37,682 nt of DNA from a virus: the IMG/VR virus record IMGVR_UViG_3300042296_000620, positions 1 to 37,682 of that record, one strand, 5' to 3'. The notes under the pieces were generated by a model. It made no database searches. It was not told the origin of the DNA and saw nothing but the letters and a program-made list of their open reading frames with translations. Below, one piece after another: positions 1 through 9,900 of the stretch. A program made the translations under genes and the position numbers. Each line of letters starts with the position of its first letter. The first letter of the stretch is position 1.

Positions 1-189
1 TGTCTTGAATACTCACTTGAGTGGGAGCCTTGGGGTATTTGGGGAGGTTTGGATGAGCAAGAACGCGCGCAACTTCGCTGGTCCCGAAAATTGAATCTGG
101 GGCGTGAGGGGCGTATTGTTTTCAAAGGAGTCGGATTGCGTGATGCAAACGGTGGAGACTTTCTTATGGAGCAAGCGGCTAAACGATGA
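1..189 (+). CDS. WhiB-like transcriptional regulator, C-terminal part (5' end outside window)
   Basis: Frame 1 is open from the first base to a TGA at 187-189 and encodes 62 residues. It begins CLEYSLEWEPWGIWGG and continues LDEQERAQLRW. A Cys followed by a GIWGG turn and an ER-containing helix is the C-terminal half of the WhiB (Wbl) family. These are small actinobacterial and actinophage proteins that hold a [4Fe-4S] cluster on four Cys and act with the housekeeping sigma factor; the Cys at residue 1 would be the fourth ligand. The first three Cys lie outside the window. The tail after GIWGG is about 45 residues, basic in places (RWSRKLNLGREGR), fitting the DNA-contacting part. Its stop overlaps the next start (ATGA), so it is probably co-translated with the primase-helicase. 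Family confident; regulated genes unknown. Confidence 0.8.
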   Translation, partial: CLEYSLEWEPWGIWGGLDEQERAQLRWSRKLNLGREGRIVFKGVGLRDANGGDFLMEQAAKR

Positions 190-1916
190 CGCATGCCCAT
201 ACTGACGAGTTTCTCTCTCGGCTCAATGGAGTAAGGGATACACCTAACGGTTGGGAAGCACGCTGTCCATGCAGGAACGATGACGACAATCCATCTCTTT
301 CTATTTCAGAAGACGCAAAGACAGGAAACATTCTTGTCACGTGCCATCGGGGCTCTCCGTGCAGTACGAAAGAAATTTGTGAATCTGCTGGCGTAACACT
401 TGCTGCTTTATTCCCTCCACAAAAACGTACAAACAACACTAAAGCAAAACTTGACTTAGTAAAGACATACGACTATATTGATGAGAGCGGTGAGTTACTG
501 TTCCAAAAACTTCGTTACATAGACTCTGATGGTAAGAAAACATTTCGTCAACGCAAGCCTGATGGTCAAGGTGGATGGGTTTATGCGCTAGGCGATACAC
601 CGAAGATTCTTTACAACCTTCCAGCAGTGAAGCAAGGAGTAGCAGGTGGCTATCCAATCTGGGTTGTTGAGGGAGAGAAAGACGCCGACACTCTCATTGA
701 AATAGGAATCATCGCAACAACAATGCCGGGCGGGGCTGGTAAGTGGCTTGACATTCATACAGAAGCACTTGCAGGAGCAGAAGTAGAAATCATTGCAGAC
801 AATGACGAGCCAGGAATCGCTCACGCAAAACTCGTGCTGTCAGAGTTGACAAAGGCTGGTTGCGTAGCGAACATTTGGGTCGCACCAAAAGGCAAAGATG
901 TAACTGAGTACCTTGCAATGGGTGGTTCACTTGATGACTTCCTTGCACTAGAGATGGATAAACCAACTCCATCGCCGGCAGTAGAACCCGTGGCGGTCCC
1001 GCCAACGAGTGACGCCTTCTCTCAAGCGAGAACAAAGTTGGAGGCTTTACTTGTTAGAACAGACCTCACGCCACAACAGATTCTTATCAAGGCACAGGAC
1101 ATTGCCCTCCTCGCTTCTAGGGACAAGCCAGTTGACTTCGGTCGCTTGGTTGATTGGGATTCATTCATCAACGAAAGTGCCGACGACTCATACGACTGGG
1201 TAATTGAAGACATTCTTGAGCGTGGCGAACGAGTAATCGTTGTTGCAGCCGAAGGTGTTGGTAAAACAATGCTTGCACGACAAGTAGCAATCCTCTCAGG
1301 TTGTGGCATCAACCCGTTCACTTATCAAAAGATGAAACAAATCAGAACGCTGACTGTTGACTTGGAAAACCCAGAGCGCATCATTCGTCGCACAGCATCT
1401 TCAATTCTCAATACGGCATTGGACAGGGGGTACACAACTAAACCCACTGCTCAACTGCTGGTGAAGCCATCGGGACTGGACCTCATGAAAGCAGAGGACA
1501 GAATGATATTAGAGACGGCTATTGAAGAAGCAAAGCCAGAACTCCTCGTCATGGGACCTTTGTATAAAGCATTCATTGACCCAGGTGGTCGCACATCTGA
1601 GTCTGTCGCAGTAGAAGTCGCCCGTTACTTAGACCATGTTCGTGACGTTTACAAGTGCGCACTGTGGTTAGAGCATCACGCTCCATTGGGAGAGAGTATG
1701 ACTAACAGGCAGATGCGTCCGTTTGGCTCCGCTGTGTGGTCCCGTTGGCCCGAGTTCGGTATTGCCCTCACTCCAGACCTCACAGGCGGTGGACCTCACG
1801 TCTATGATGTGCGCCATTTCCGAGGTGCTCGTGATGAACGCCCATTCCCAACTAAAATGAGGAGAGGCAAATTGTTTCCGTTTGAAGTGATGGAGTTTGC
1901 TAAGGTGAATAGATGA
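186..1916 (+). CDS. Bifunctional DNA primase-helicase (zinc finger, TOPRIM, RecA-like ATPase)
   Basis: A 576-residue replication protein. The N-terminus has a Cys cluster (C27, C29, C53, C59) resembling the CHC2 zinc finger of DnaG-type primases. A TOPRIM domain follows, with VVEGEKDADTL (catalytic Glu about 162) and the DND metal site at about 205-207. After a linker near 260-330 comes a RecA-like/AAA_25 NTPase with Walker A AAEGVGKT at about 354-361, a hydrophobic strand ELLVMGP as Walker B, and WLEHHAP in the place of a DnaB/RepA motif. Such proteins prime and unwind at phage forks. The start is fixed by the ATGA overlap with the WhiB-like gene. The stop overlaps the next gene's ATG in the same way, giving a coupled replication operon. 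The helicase half resembles RepA more than classical DnaB, so strand-unwinding activity is inferred. Confidence 0.88.
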   Translation: MTHAHTDEFLSRLNGVRDTPNGWEARCPCRNDDDNPSLSISEDAKTGNILVTCHRGSPCSTKEICESAGVTLAALFPPQKRTNNTKAKLDLVKTYDYIDESGELLFQKLRYIDSDGKKTFRQRKPDGQGGWVYALGDTPKILYNLPAVKQGVAGGYPIWVVEGEKDADTLIEIGIIATTMPGGAGKWLDIHTEALAGAEVEIIADNDEPGIAHAKLVLSELTKAGCVANIWVAPKGKDVTEYLAMGGSLDDFLALEMDKPTPSPAVEPVAVPPTSDAFSQARTKLEALLVRTDLTPQQILIKAQDIALLASRDKPVDFGRLVDWDSFINESADDSYDWVIEDILERGERVIVVAAEGVGKTMLARQVAILSGCGINPFTYQKMKQIRTLTVDLENPERIIRRTASSILNTALDRGYTTKPTAQLLVKPSGLDLMKAEDRMILETAIEEAKPELLVMGPLYKAFIDPGGRTSESVAVEVARYLDHVRDVYKCALWLEHHAPLGESMTNRQMRPFGSAVWSRWPEFGIALTPDLTGGGPHVYDVRHFRGARDERPFPTKMRRGKLFPFEVMEFAKVNR

Positions 1917-2530
1917 GCAAACAAAATAAGGTCATGACGAGAGAGTTCCTCGCAGAGAGAGACCTTCGTGTGTTCAAAATGCGACAGGCTGGTGTATCCA
2001 CCCATGAAATCGCAAGAAGATTTGAGATGTCCACAAGCGGCGTTAATCAGGCTGTAAGACGCCAATTAGAGAAGATGAACAAAGAAGCCCTCCTTGCCTA
2101 TCCAGAGGTCTTACGGATGGAACTGGAGCGTCTGGACAACCTTCAGTCGGCAATCTGGCCCATGACACAGCATCGTAAGGTCAAGATGGATGATGGAACC
2201 GAAGTTGCAGTAGAACCTGACATGAAGGCAGTCCAACAGGTTTTGTCAATCATTGATAGACGAACAAAACTACTCGGAATGGAATTGAGTAGTAGTGGCA
2301 CTAACGTCAACATAGACATCAGAAGTAGTGAGACAACAATCAACGCAACTCTTGCTGGTGCAGCGCAGAGTCCCGCTGCTATTGACGCCTTTGACCCTGA
2401 AACCGAAGCAAGACAACTGCTGGAAATCATGGGTTCTTCTGGCGTACTCCCATCTGCTACTGTGATGGCAATACTACAACAAGCAAAAAATGACGACATT
2501 ATGGATGCGGAAGTAATCGATGAGCGGTGA
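1913..2530 (+). CDS. HTH DNA-binding protein, possible terminase small subunit
   Basis: 205 residues. Residues about 15-50 form a clear helix-turn-helix (RVFKMRQAGVSTHEIARRF followed by MSTSGVNQAVRR), like resolvase or sigma-70 region 4 type HTHs. A long helical segment follows containing ERLDNLQSAIWPM and later IDRRTKLLGMELS. A conserved RRTKLLG block after an HTH is common in small terminase subunits and in other phage HTH proteins. The last 70 residues are acidic and low in complexity. It overlaps the primase-helicase stop by ATGA and the following gene by 11 nt. No large terminase is next to it in this window, which weakens the terminase reading. A replication-associated DNA-binding protein is the alternative. 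Confidence 0.6.
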   Translation: MSKQNKVMTREFLAERDLRVFKMRQAGVSTHEIARRFEMSTSGVNQAVRRQLEKMNKEALLAYPEVLRMELERLDNLQSAIWPMTQHRKVKMDDGTEVAVEPDMKAVQQVLSIIDRRTKLLGMELSSSGTNVNIDIRSSETTINATLAGAAQSPAAIDAFDPETEARQLLEIMGSSGVLPSATVMAILQQAKNDDIMDAEVIDER

Positions 2531-2831
2531 TGACCAAAACAACATGGAAGCGGCTCTTGCAAGAGAAGTTGCTACTGGAACATCTATCTCCGCAGAGTTG
2601 TCACCAGAGACTGGTCCTGCCGACAAAACAGTCCTTGTGCGCCTAACTGAGGCTGACAGGGAGCGTTGGAAGCAGGCTTCAGAGACTGTCGGTAAGACGA
2701 TGTCTCAGATGATTCGTGATTCTGTCAACAAGTTTGTTGGGGACACTTTGGATTGTCCACACCCAATCAACATGCGTCGCTACTACCCGTGGTCGGAGTT
2801 CTGTTTACAATGCGGGACGAGACTCCGTTAG
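2520..2831 (+). CDS. Small ribbon-helix-helix-like protein with C-terminal zinc knuckle
   Basis: 103 residues. The middle (about 36-75; DKTVLVRLTEADRERWKQA then TMSQMIRDSVNKF) has the strand-helix-helix pattern of ribbon-helix-helix DNA-binding or plasmid-stabilisation proteins. The C-terminus has CPHP and then CLQCGTRLR, which could bind one zinc ion. The first 30 residues are acidic and probably disordered. The start lies within the last codons of the preceding gene, so translational coupling is likely. The role is unknown; a DNA-binding accessory factor of the upstream replication operon is the simplest inference. Confidence 0.7.
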   Translation: MSGDDQNNMEAALAREVATGTSISAELSPETGPADKTVLVRLTEADRERWKQASETVGKTMSQMIRDSVNKFVGDTLDCPHPINMRRYYPWSEFCLQCGTRLR

Positions 2832-2998
2832 AGACGGGACCTAAGAAGGTCTCGCTGAAGGTTGCCTCTTATCGGTATGCGGCTTGTAGAAAATGCCCAT
2901 ACATGAAGAAGTGGAAGAAGACCTGCAAGTTATGTGGTTGCTTCCTGCTGACCAAGGTGGAGTATGAGATGGAGTCCTGCCCGATAGGTAGATGGTAG
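2810..2998 (+). CDS. Small Cys-rich zinc-binding protein (DUF6171-like)
   Basis: 62 residues if started at ATG 2810. It contains CRKCPYMKKWKKTCKLCGC and later SCPIGRW. The CxxC, CxxCGC and CPxxxW arrangement matches a small zinc-binding family widespread in tailed phages, which I recall as DUF6171. The frame is open further upstream, but the extra N-terminal residues would be read across the preceding gene's zinc-knuckle codons and look like a shadow. ATG 2810 gives the usual compact length and a 22-nt overlap with the preceding gene. Function unknown. Confidence 0.7.
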   Translation: MRDETPLETGPKKVSLKVASYRYAACRKCPYMKKWKKTCKLCGCFLLTKVEYEMESCPIGRW

Positions 2999-3012
2999 AA
3001 TTCATCACCCCT

Positions 3013-3020
3013 AGGAGGTG
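3013..3020 (+). promoter_or_regulatory. Strong Shine-Dalgarno that sets the start of the small membrane protein
   Basis: AGGAGGTG lies three bases before ATG 3024. A GTG within this motif (3018) is in frame but cannot be the start because it lies inside the ribosome binding site. The surrounding 14-mer CCCCTAGGAGGTGA (3008-3021) recurs exactly on the minus strand before the HicA-like gene. Confidence 0.75.
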
Positions 3021-3023
3021 AAC

Positions 3024-3203
3024 ATGACCATCATTATTTGCTTTTTACTAACATTGTCGATAGTATTAAACTTGTACTTAGTAAAGACAGTAAGGCAACA
3101 CGAAGTTTTACTAGAGAAGCATGCTAATCAGATTTTTACTCTCACCCTGATAGCAAAGGTGCTTGGTAAATCAAAGAAGAAGTCAGGCTCTAACTCTTTC
3201 TAG
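3024..3203 (+). CDS. Small single-pass membrane protein
   Basis: 59 residues starting MTIIICFLLTLSIVLNLYLV, one hydrophobic segment of about 18-20 residues at the very N-terminus. A charged, partly helical tail (about 22-50) and a Lys/Ser-rich end (KSKKKSGSNSF) follow. The short positive tail would remain cytoplasmic if the N-terminus faces out. The start is chosen from the strong Shine-Dalgarno at 3013-3020. The stop runs 14 nt into the 3' end of the convergent minus-strand gene. It could be a holin-like or host-membrane protein, but nothing specific supports a function. Confidence 0.6.
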   Translation: MTIIICFLLTLSIVLNLYLVKTVRQHEVLLEKHANQIFTLTLIAKVLGKSKKKSGSNSF

Positions 3204-3957
3204 CGTTTCTTCCCGCGTTCTTAGCCTTCTCTGTATTTCCAACGAATTGATTGCCCTGATTACTTCCTTGGACTTTCTTTCTATTCGTCGCTGACCTCTG
3301 AGCAGGTGTAAGACGAGACCAAGCACTAGCAGGGAGATACCTCCGAGTGCCACCTTTACGAATCGCTGGTTTGCCATCTGATGTGGTCCATTTCTCTCTG
3401 GTCCACTTTTTGAGCGAACGCTGTATCTTTCTGGGCTTACCCGTGTAGCCCCCACCTGCTTTTCGGTACTCAAGAGCAAGTAACTGTGCTTTTCTGGCGG
3501 ACCACTGCCCCGGGTTTCCGCCTTTGTCACCAGCCATAATTCTGTTCTTGATGCGCTCACGAAGTTCGGGCTTGGTGTAGCCCCCTTCTTTGAAGTCAAT
3601 ATCAGGCGCGTTTGATAGGAAGTCTTTTGTAGTTGTGTCTACCCATGCGAGAACCTTGCCCTTGACTGTGTCTCTATTTACAATGCCTGCTTCTCTAAGG
3701 AGTTCTTGGAAGTGGTCTTCACCTTTCAGCGGACCAGCGTCAACATTGCTGTAGCCAAATCGGTTGACAAACTGCGAAGGAGTGAAGTATTGGTTTTCTA
3801 ACCACTTTTCCCAATAGTTCTGAAGATTTTCGTCCCTATGGTAGACAGTGTACTCACCCTCTGTGTCATTGTTTTCCGTCTCATAGATGAACAGAGTTGA
3901 CGGGGCTCCAGAGTCTAGTGAGTTTGGACCAACAAGAAAATAATACTTTGATGACAT
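3190..3957 (-). CDS. DUF5872-like phage protein
   Basis: 255 residues. The C-terminal 135 residues carry YTKPELRERIKNRIMAGDKG, then GQWSARKAQLLALEYRKAGG, WTREKW, and RYLPASAWSRLTPAQ. This pattern matches the family I know as DUF5872, found in phages and some large viruses, function unknown. The N-terminal half (about 1-120) is not recognised and contains aromatic-rich stretches (YYFLVGPN, YWEKWLENQYF). The tail is basic (NRKKVQG, AGRNARKS), suggesting nucleic-acid or capsid contact. It starts at the base where the giant gene's stop lies, so it is probably the last gene of that transcript. A related style of short basic domain occurs in the 22687-23382 gene. Confidence 0.75.
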   Translation of the reverse strand: MSSKYYFLVGPNSLDSGAPSTLFIYETENNDTEGEYTVYHRDENLQNYWEKWLENQYFTPSQFVNRFGYSNVDAGPLKGEDHFQELLREAGIVNRDTVKGKVLAWVDTTTKDFLSNAPDIDFKEGGYTKPELRERIKNRIMAGDKGGNPGQWSARKAQLLALEYRKAGGGYTGKPRKIQRSLKKWTREKWTTSDGKPAIRKGGTRRYLPASAWSRLTPAQRSATNRKKVQGSNQGNQFVGNTEKAKNAGRNARKS

Positions 3958-6900
3958 TATTTGTATCCAAATTTCAAATATTTAAACAATTCCAAAAAGT
4001 CTTCATCCGACATTGATGCTACTTCATCTAGTCTTGAAAACACTGCTTTAAGCCTATTGTCATATTCCTCAGACAATTTTCCAAGATAATCCATGTCGGG
4101 CCATTCGCCGTCTTCGTGGAGTGATATCAGTTTATCGACTGCCTGATTCATTGCTTTCACAATGTCTGCCTTCTTCTGCTCTATGTCGGCTCTGTAGTCA
4201 GCAAGGATACTAGGCATGATTGCTATCAATTCTGCTCGTGTCATATCTTCAAGAATCTTCTCATACTGGACAGCGTTCCATCCTATCTGAGACGACACTC
4301 CACCCTTTAAATCAAACTTGTTGACTCTGCTGGTCATGATTTGTCCGTGGTCTATTGGGATAATAACTCTTGTTCCATCACTCTGGATAGATGTTAAAAA
4401 GTTATTTGGGTTTCTATCTGTATTAGCAAGTATTGCGTCAAGAAGAAGCATTCTAATTGCTGATTCTTTGCGCACTGTCATAGGTGCGTAGTCGTCAGGA
4501 TAACGTATTCTGTTGTATCTGTTCTGAGCGAACTCTACTATTAGTGCTGCTCCGCCATTCTTATCTCCTGCGCCACGAGTGCTTCTCTTCACAACCCTTG
4601 TTGCCCCGGGTTCAAAGCCAAGTGCTTGGAGAACCGCTTGACCAACAACCTCGTTTACTATTCCTTCTGGAGCATCAGCAACGGCGGTCTCTGTGATTGG
4701 GAATGGTGATGTCCATTCTCCGTACTTGTCATCTTCTGGTGCCATAAACGAAGCCTCAAACTTTATTCCGAAGATAAGGTTTGTTCTTCTATCTTTGATG
4801 CGCATCATCCCATGGGCGCCTCCACCTCCTCCCAACCATTCAAACCTTCCGTCAGGCTTTGAGAATCTCCATCCAGACCTACGTTCCCCTGGAACATTTT
4901 CTGCGTTATTAAGAATGGCTTCAATAGCATGGGCATCTGGGACTTCAGACAAGTTGCCACCGTCTTCAACGAATGCTACTGAAGCACCTGGTGAGTCAAG
5001 AACCATCTTCTTGCCAGTTCTTGGGTTTATTACCTCAACTCCTTCTGGAACAAAAACCTGGACCGTATGACCTCTTTCGTCCGCTGTGAACATGTCGGCT
5101 TCTGGTGCATTGTCTATAACTTCAATATTATGCGTACCCTGTTTGAAGTCCACTGCCCTTGAGGCAAACCCTGCTGGTTTAGAAGTTTTCTTTTTTGGGG
5201 AAAGGTGTACGGCATCAGCAATTGCTATCTCGTCACGCACTTCTGGTTTCACATCCTGAAGGGAGAGTCTACTGATTGATGCGAACCCAGTAGGACGGGA
5301 CTCCAGTGGTGAACCATCTTCCCTAAGTGCTGGAGTCTTATCTATTTCAGATTCTAAAAGGTCTATAAGTTCAAAAAGGTCACCTTCATAGTCTGTAATC
5401 AGTTGCATAAGTTCGCCAGTTGGACTCATTTTGATATCATGATTTACAGCGTTGAGCGCATCTTCAAGCACATTGCTCTGTTCTCTTGTAGCAAGACCAA
5501 TAGGACCCGCTAAGTAGTCAGTCATTATCTTTCCTAGCAACTCTTGAATCTCTCCTTTTGTGAGCAATTCTTGCAGTTCTGGTTGTCTAAATAATGAAAG
5601 TACTGCAAGAGCATTTGCGTATTCACCGTGTCTATCAAACCCTCGTCCAATTGCAACATGACCTACTGCTTCGTGCAGTGCATCAAACGCTTCAATAAGG
5701 CTGTTGCCTATAGCACTTTCTCCGTCAAATAGAGAACCAATATAGAGTGAAGCCCACGATTCGTTTCCAGACAAAACCATTAATTCGTCGTCTAAATCCA
5801 ATTCTTCAGGATTTGTTCTTTCGCCGTACTCTTGTCTTTCTGTTGCATTTATTAGCGGTAGCAGTTTTTCAAATGCCCATTTATTAAATTTTTGATAACC
5901 AGTGTTCTCGTCAGTGCGTTGTTGGATACCTCGTCTGTATAACGGATTGTTTCCTTCTTTTAGTCTCTTTACAAACTCGTTAATGGTCGCATTGCTTGGA
6001 ATCTCAATCTTTGACCAGTCTCTTCTGTCTGTTAAAAGCCTAAAGAAAACTGGGTGTGGGTCAGCCATAATCATTGGAACATCGTCTGCGCTGATTACTA
6101 TGCGTATTGAGTCAAGAAGTCGGGACTTGTGCTCATCAACACCTTTAGCCATCTTGTACTTTCTGAAAGTGCCATTTGATATTGATTCAAGAGTGCGCTG
6201 GAATGCTTCTTTCGCTATTCTTGCAGCCTTACCCGTGAGGCCCATTTCTTTAGCAATCTCCGCGCCAGTTTCTGAGCCAGAATCTGTGAGGTCCATTTCT
6301 ACCAAACGACGTGACTGACGCACTATGTCGTTAGCAACAATGCTTGCTCTCTCGTCACGAGTTGCGCTGGCAAAACCTCTGCTATTGGCTGAGTCATGTA
6401 CTCTTCCAGTGTCTAAAAGGGCAATTAACTCTCTCAGTTCGTCGTCCGTGGCCACACCCTCTAAAACCCTGGTCATGCGAAACTGCCTGTTGATGGCATT
6501 CTCTGTGTTGTTTTCAAGCCAATATACATTGAATCTATTATCAAAACGAGAATACTCTACACCGTGAAACCATTTTGCTTTCATACGAAGAATGGCAGAT
6601 TCTGGTATGTCGTTCTCTTCAGACCATCTATCCATCATAGAAAATATCGCCAACATATTTGCCCATTCACCATGCCTATCAAACCCACGACCGATTGCTG
6701 CATGACCCCAAAGGTCGTGTGCATTCAAGAAGTCTTCTTCACCAAAAAAATCAAGTATGCCAGCAGTTTCATTCATGTTAAATAAAGATTTAAAGTAAAT
6801 AGTAAATCCCGTCGGAACGTAGCCACCACCATAAATACTACTACCGTCCGATTCTGCACCTGGTGGCACGGGATGCCTGTCTGCTATTGCTCTCCACTTT

Positions 6901-9900
6901 TCCATTAACCATGTAGAAAAACCAACAATATTAAGTTTTGTTTCGTCAACCGAAGGGGAAGGTTCTGCTGTTGTTCTGTATGGAAAGTCAATGCTTTCAG
7001 TAACTTCCAATCTTTCTCCCACTTTTTCAAGAAAGTTTATTATTTCTAACTGACTTTCCCTAGACGGGGCAAGCACAGTAGACCAGTCCCTCTTGTCTGG
7101 AATCTCGTCTACCACTAGTGGGTGGGGGTCTGTTGTTATAAAAGGGACGCCGTCTTCAATACGAACCCTTACCGAGTCAATAATTCTTTGTCTTTGCTCT
7201 TGTGTTATTGCTGGGTTTACGAGAAGTGCTTCAAGTTCTTCATAGTCGGGAAGAAGCCGAGAAAGCACTTCTTTTTCATTTTCAGTTAGTTCTAGTTCTT
7301 CTACTATCTGTTCGTTTGTTTTTCCACGTGGATTAACAGCGTCTGTGCGAGAAGCAAAGCCAATTCTTTTTTGAATAGAATCAATAACTTTTATTTCTTC
7401 TGCGTTATTTAAACTAGCCAACCGTTCATCTGACCGTGTTCTTGAGCGAGATACGGATACGAAACTGCCCTTTGGATTTACGACACGACCTTCGTTTACG
7501 CCACTCCACTTAGCATGCTGTCTATCGGCTATTGCCAGGAGTGCGTTTCTCTCCATTGTGGCTATTGTGTTAGAGAAGGTAAAAGGTTGTTGGTTGTTTT
7601 CATTTGCTGCAAGATTGCGTTCACCATTTCCGTCGGTGTAGTTGTTGAATTGTTCAAATTGCTTATGTGGTTGTGAAGCATGAATAGTTCCTGGTGGTAT
7701 GTCAAGGTCCCTTGCAACAAGACGGACTGCATCGTCGAATCCAGAAGTCTCAGCATAGTGAGGACCACCAGCAATACCGAGTGTATTGTATTCAGTTTCC
7801 ATCAGTTCTCTAGTGATTGCTTTTCTGTCCTCACCCTTTTCTACTTTTCTAACCTTTGCTTTGGGAAGTTTTAATCCTTTTCCTTGCTTGGGAGTAAAGT
7901 ATGTGTCAATGGCGTACAGGTTGTCTAAAGACTCAATGCCGTTAGCGTCAATGACATCCTGAAGCGGGACCGTGATTAGATAGCCACCTTCATCTCCTTC
8001 GGTCCAGAACATATGCTCCTCAACGGCGTGGTTCAGGGTGAAGTGGATAGTCTCTCTGTCCACAGGAAGATATTTACTGGCAGGGTGGATAATAAGATTG
8101 CCTTCATCGTCATACTCTGGAGGGAACTGACTCCAACGAACAAGCACAAGGTTTTCTGGTGACACTTTAGCGTCAGCAATCTCTTGCTCGCTAATGTCGC
8201 CACCGTAGTAACCGTCTGTGTTCTTGCGTCTTACAGCGGCAATTCTTGTTTGAAGAGACTTGATGGCCCCACGAACACCTGCGTCAGAAAGTCTTCCATC
8301 AAAAGTTTCTCTCTCTTTATCCATCTCTTCTTGGCGTTTTTGCGCTATAAGAGCACGGCCCTTTTCTGCATATTCTTTAAACTGCTTTTCTGCTTCTTTG
8401 TCACCTTTGGTTGCTGCATAAAGAAGAGCACTTATCTCCGTGCCGTTGTGATGGTTGTAGCCACTCCCTGTTTCAAACAGGTAAGTGTCTGCGTATATCC
8501 AGTCAAGAGCCATCTCTTCACCCTCTGGTGTGCCACGCTCTAGTCCCGTTATCACGTAGGGGTTTAGTTCAATTACATTGATACCCGTGGTGTCAAGACC
8601 GTGTCTTTCTTCAATACCAAAAGCAACTTTCTCACCGTCAATTTCATAGACATTTGCCTGGACAATGGTTCTAGAAGTCTCAAACTCTCCCCACTCGCCT
8701 TCATCTGCTTTAGTTGAGATAACTGTTGGGTTAAATCGTTCCGTAACTCTCTTGTCTGTATTTATTGTGCTGGAAGCAAATCCCGATGCTTTACTAAAAT
8801 TTAGAGTTTCTTCTGTTGTTACTTCTGCAGTCATTGCTCTGCGCAATCTCTTGCCGAGTTTCTGGTAGTGGTACACGTCACCATCAGTAGCATCACGCGA
8901 CGATGGGTCTCTCTTTATTCTGTCACTGATTAAATCCATGATTACATTCATGATGTTCATGCCATCAGCGTGAGTTATCTCACCATTGTTGAGTTTCTCA
9001 AGCATTTTGTCTACCCATACATCGTCAAGAATTTCACGATTGGTACCGGGAATCATTCTGTCTGCGATGTATTCACGGTTATCTTGGAGCATGCGTATGG
9101 CGGACTTAGCAACACGACGCTCTGGGGTAATTCTGCGACTAAACGCCATATTGGCGTCACTTACAGATGCAAATCCTGGCAATCCACGCTTATCCATTGA
9201 GGAAACAGGTATTGCTGATAGGAAATCCATCTGTTCTTCAAACTTGATTCTGTCCTCTCTTGACATACCGAGAACAGGCAGTACTGGGTCTGTATTGCCA
9301 CCGAACATGCTGCGAACTACGTCTTTCGCAACTGTGTCCATCTCTTCGGTGATGTTCCCATACTCTGGGTCGCCGTCTTTGAGAACCATGCGCCGTTTGT
9401 TTAGTTTTTCTAGTTCTTTCATCCCTCTATCGGTAAGTACCTCGTAACGGATAGAAGACATGGCATCAGTGGGGTCAACATTCATCCATTCACCAGATGT
9501 TGTATCAAACACGTCGGTGTGTTCAATTTCTATTACCGGAATACCGTTTCGTTCACCCTTTGATATGACTTTGAATTTGCCACCCGTGATGCTTTCAATA
9601 GGTACATCTCTCCACTCGCCATTACGGTTTGTGTTTTCAAGGAGATTACTGTTCATCACCTTTGCTCCTATGGACAGTTTGATGACGGCAGAACTATCTC
9701 CACTACCCCTGTTGGTTACCATGTCTGGATTAAAGAAGTTGGGTGAGAACGAAGATAGAGGCATGGAGATTGTGTCACCAATAGATGCGCCAAGAATGTC
9801 CGAGTCTTGCTCTACTGCATTAACGGCATGGTAGAGAGGCATAGATGAATAGGAGTCACCGTCTCTGATTTCGTCAAGTATGCGATTAGTCTTTGATGCT

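Noticed and set aside
8184-8543. 119-codon plus-strand frame opposite the giant gene
   Set aside because: It is a shadow of the minus-strand frame, with Cys/Phe-rich composition and no start signal.
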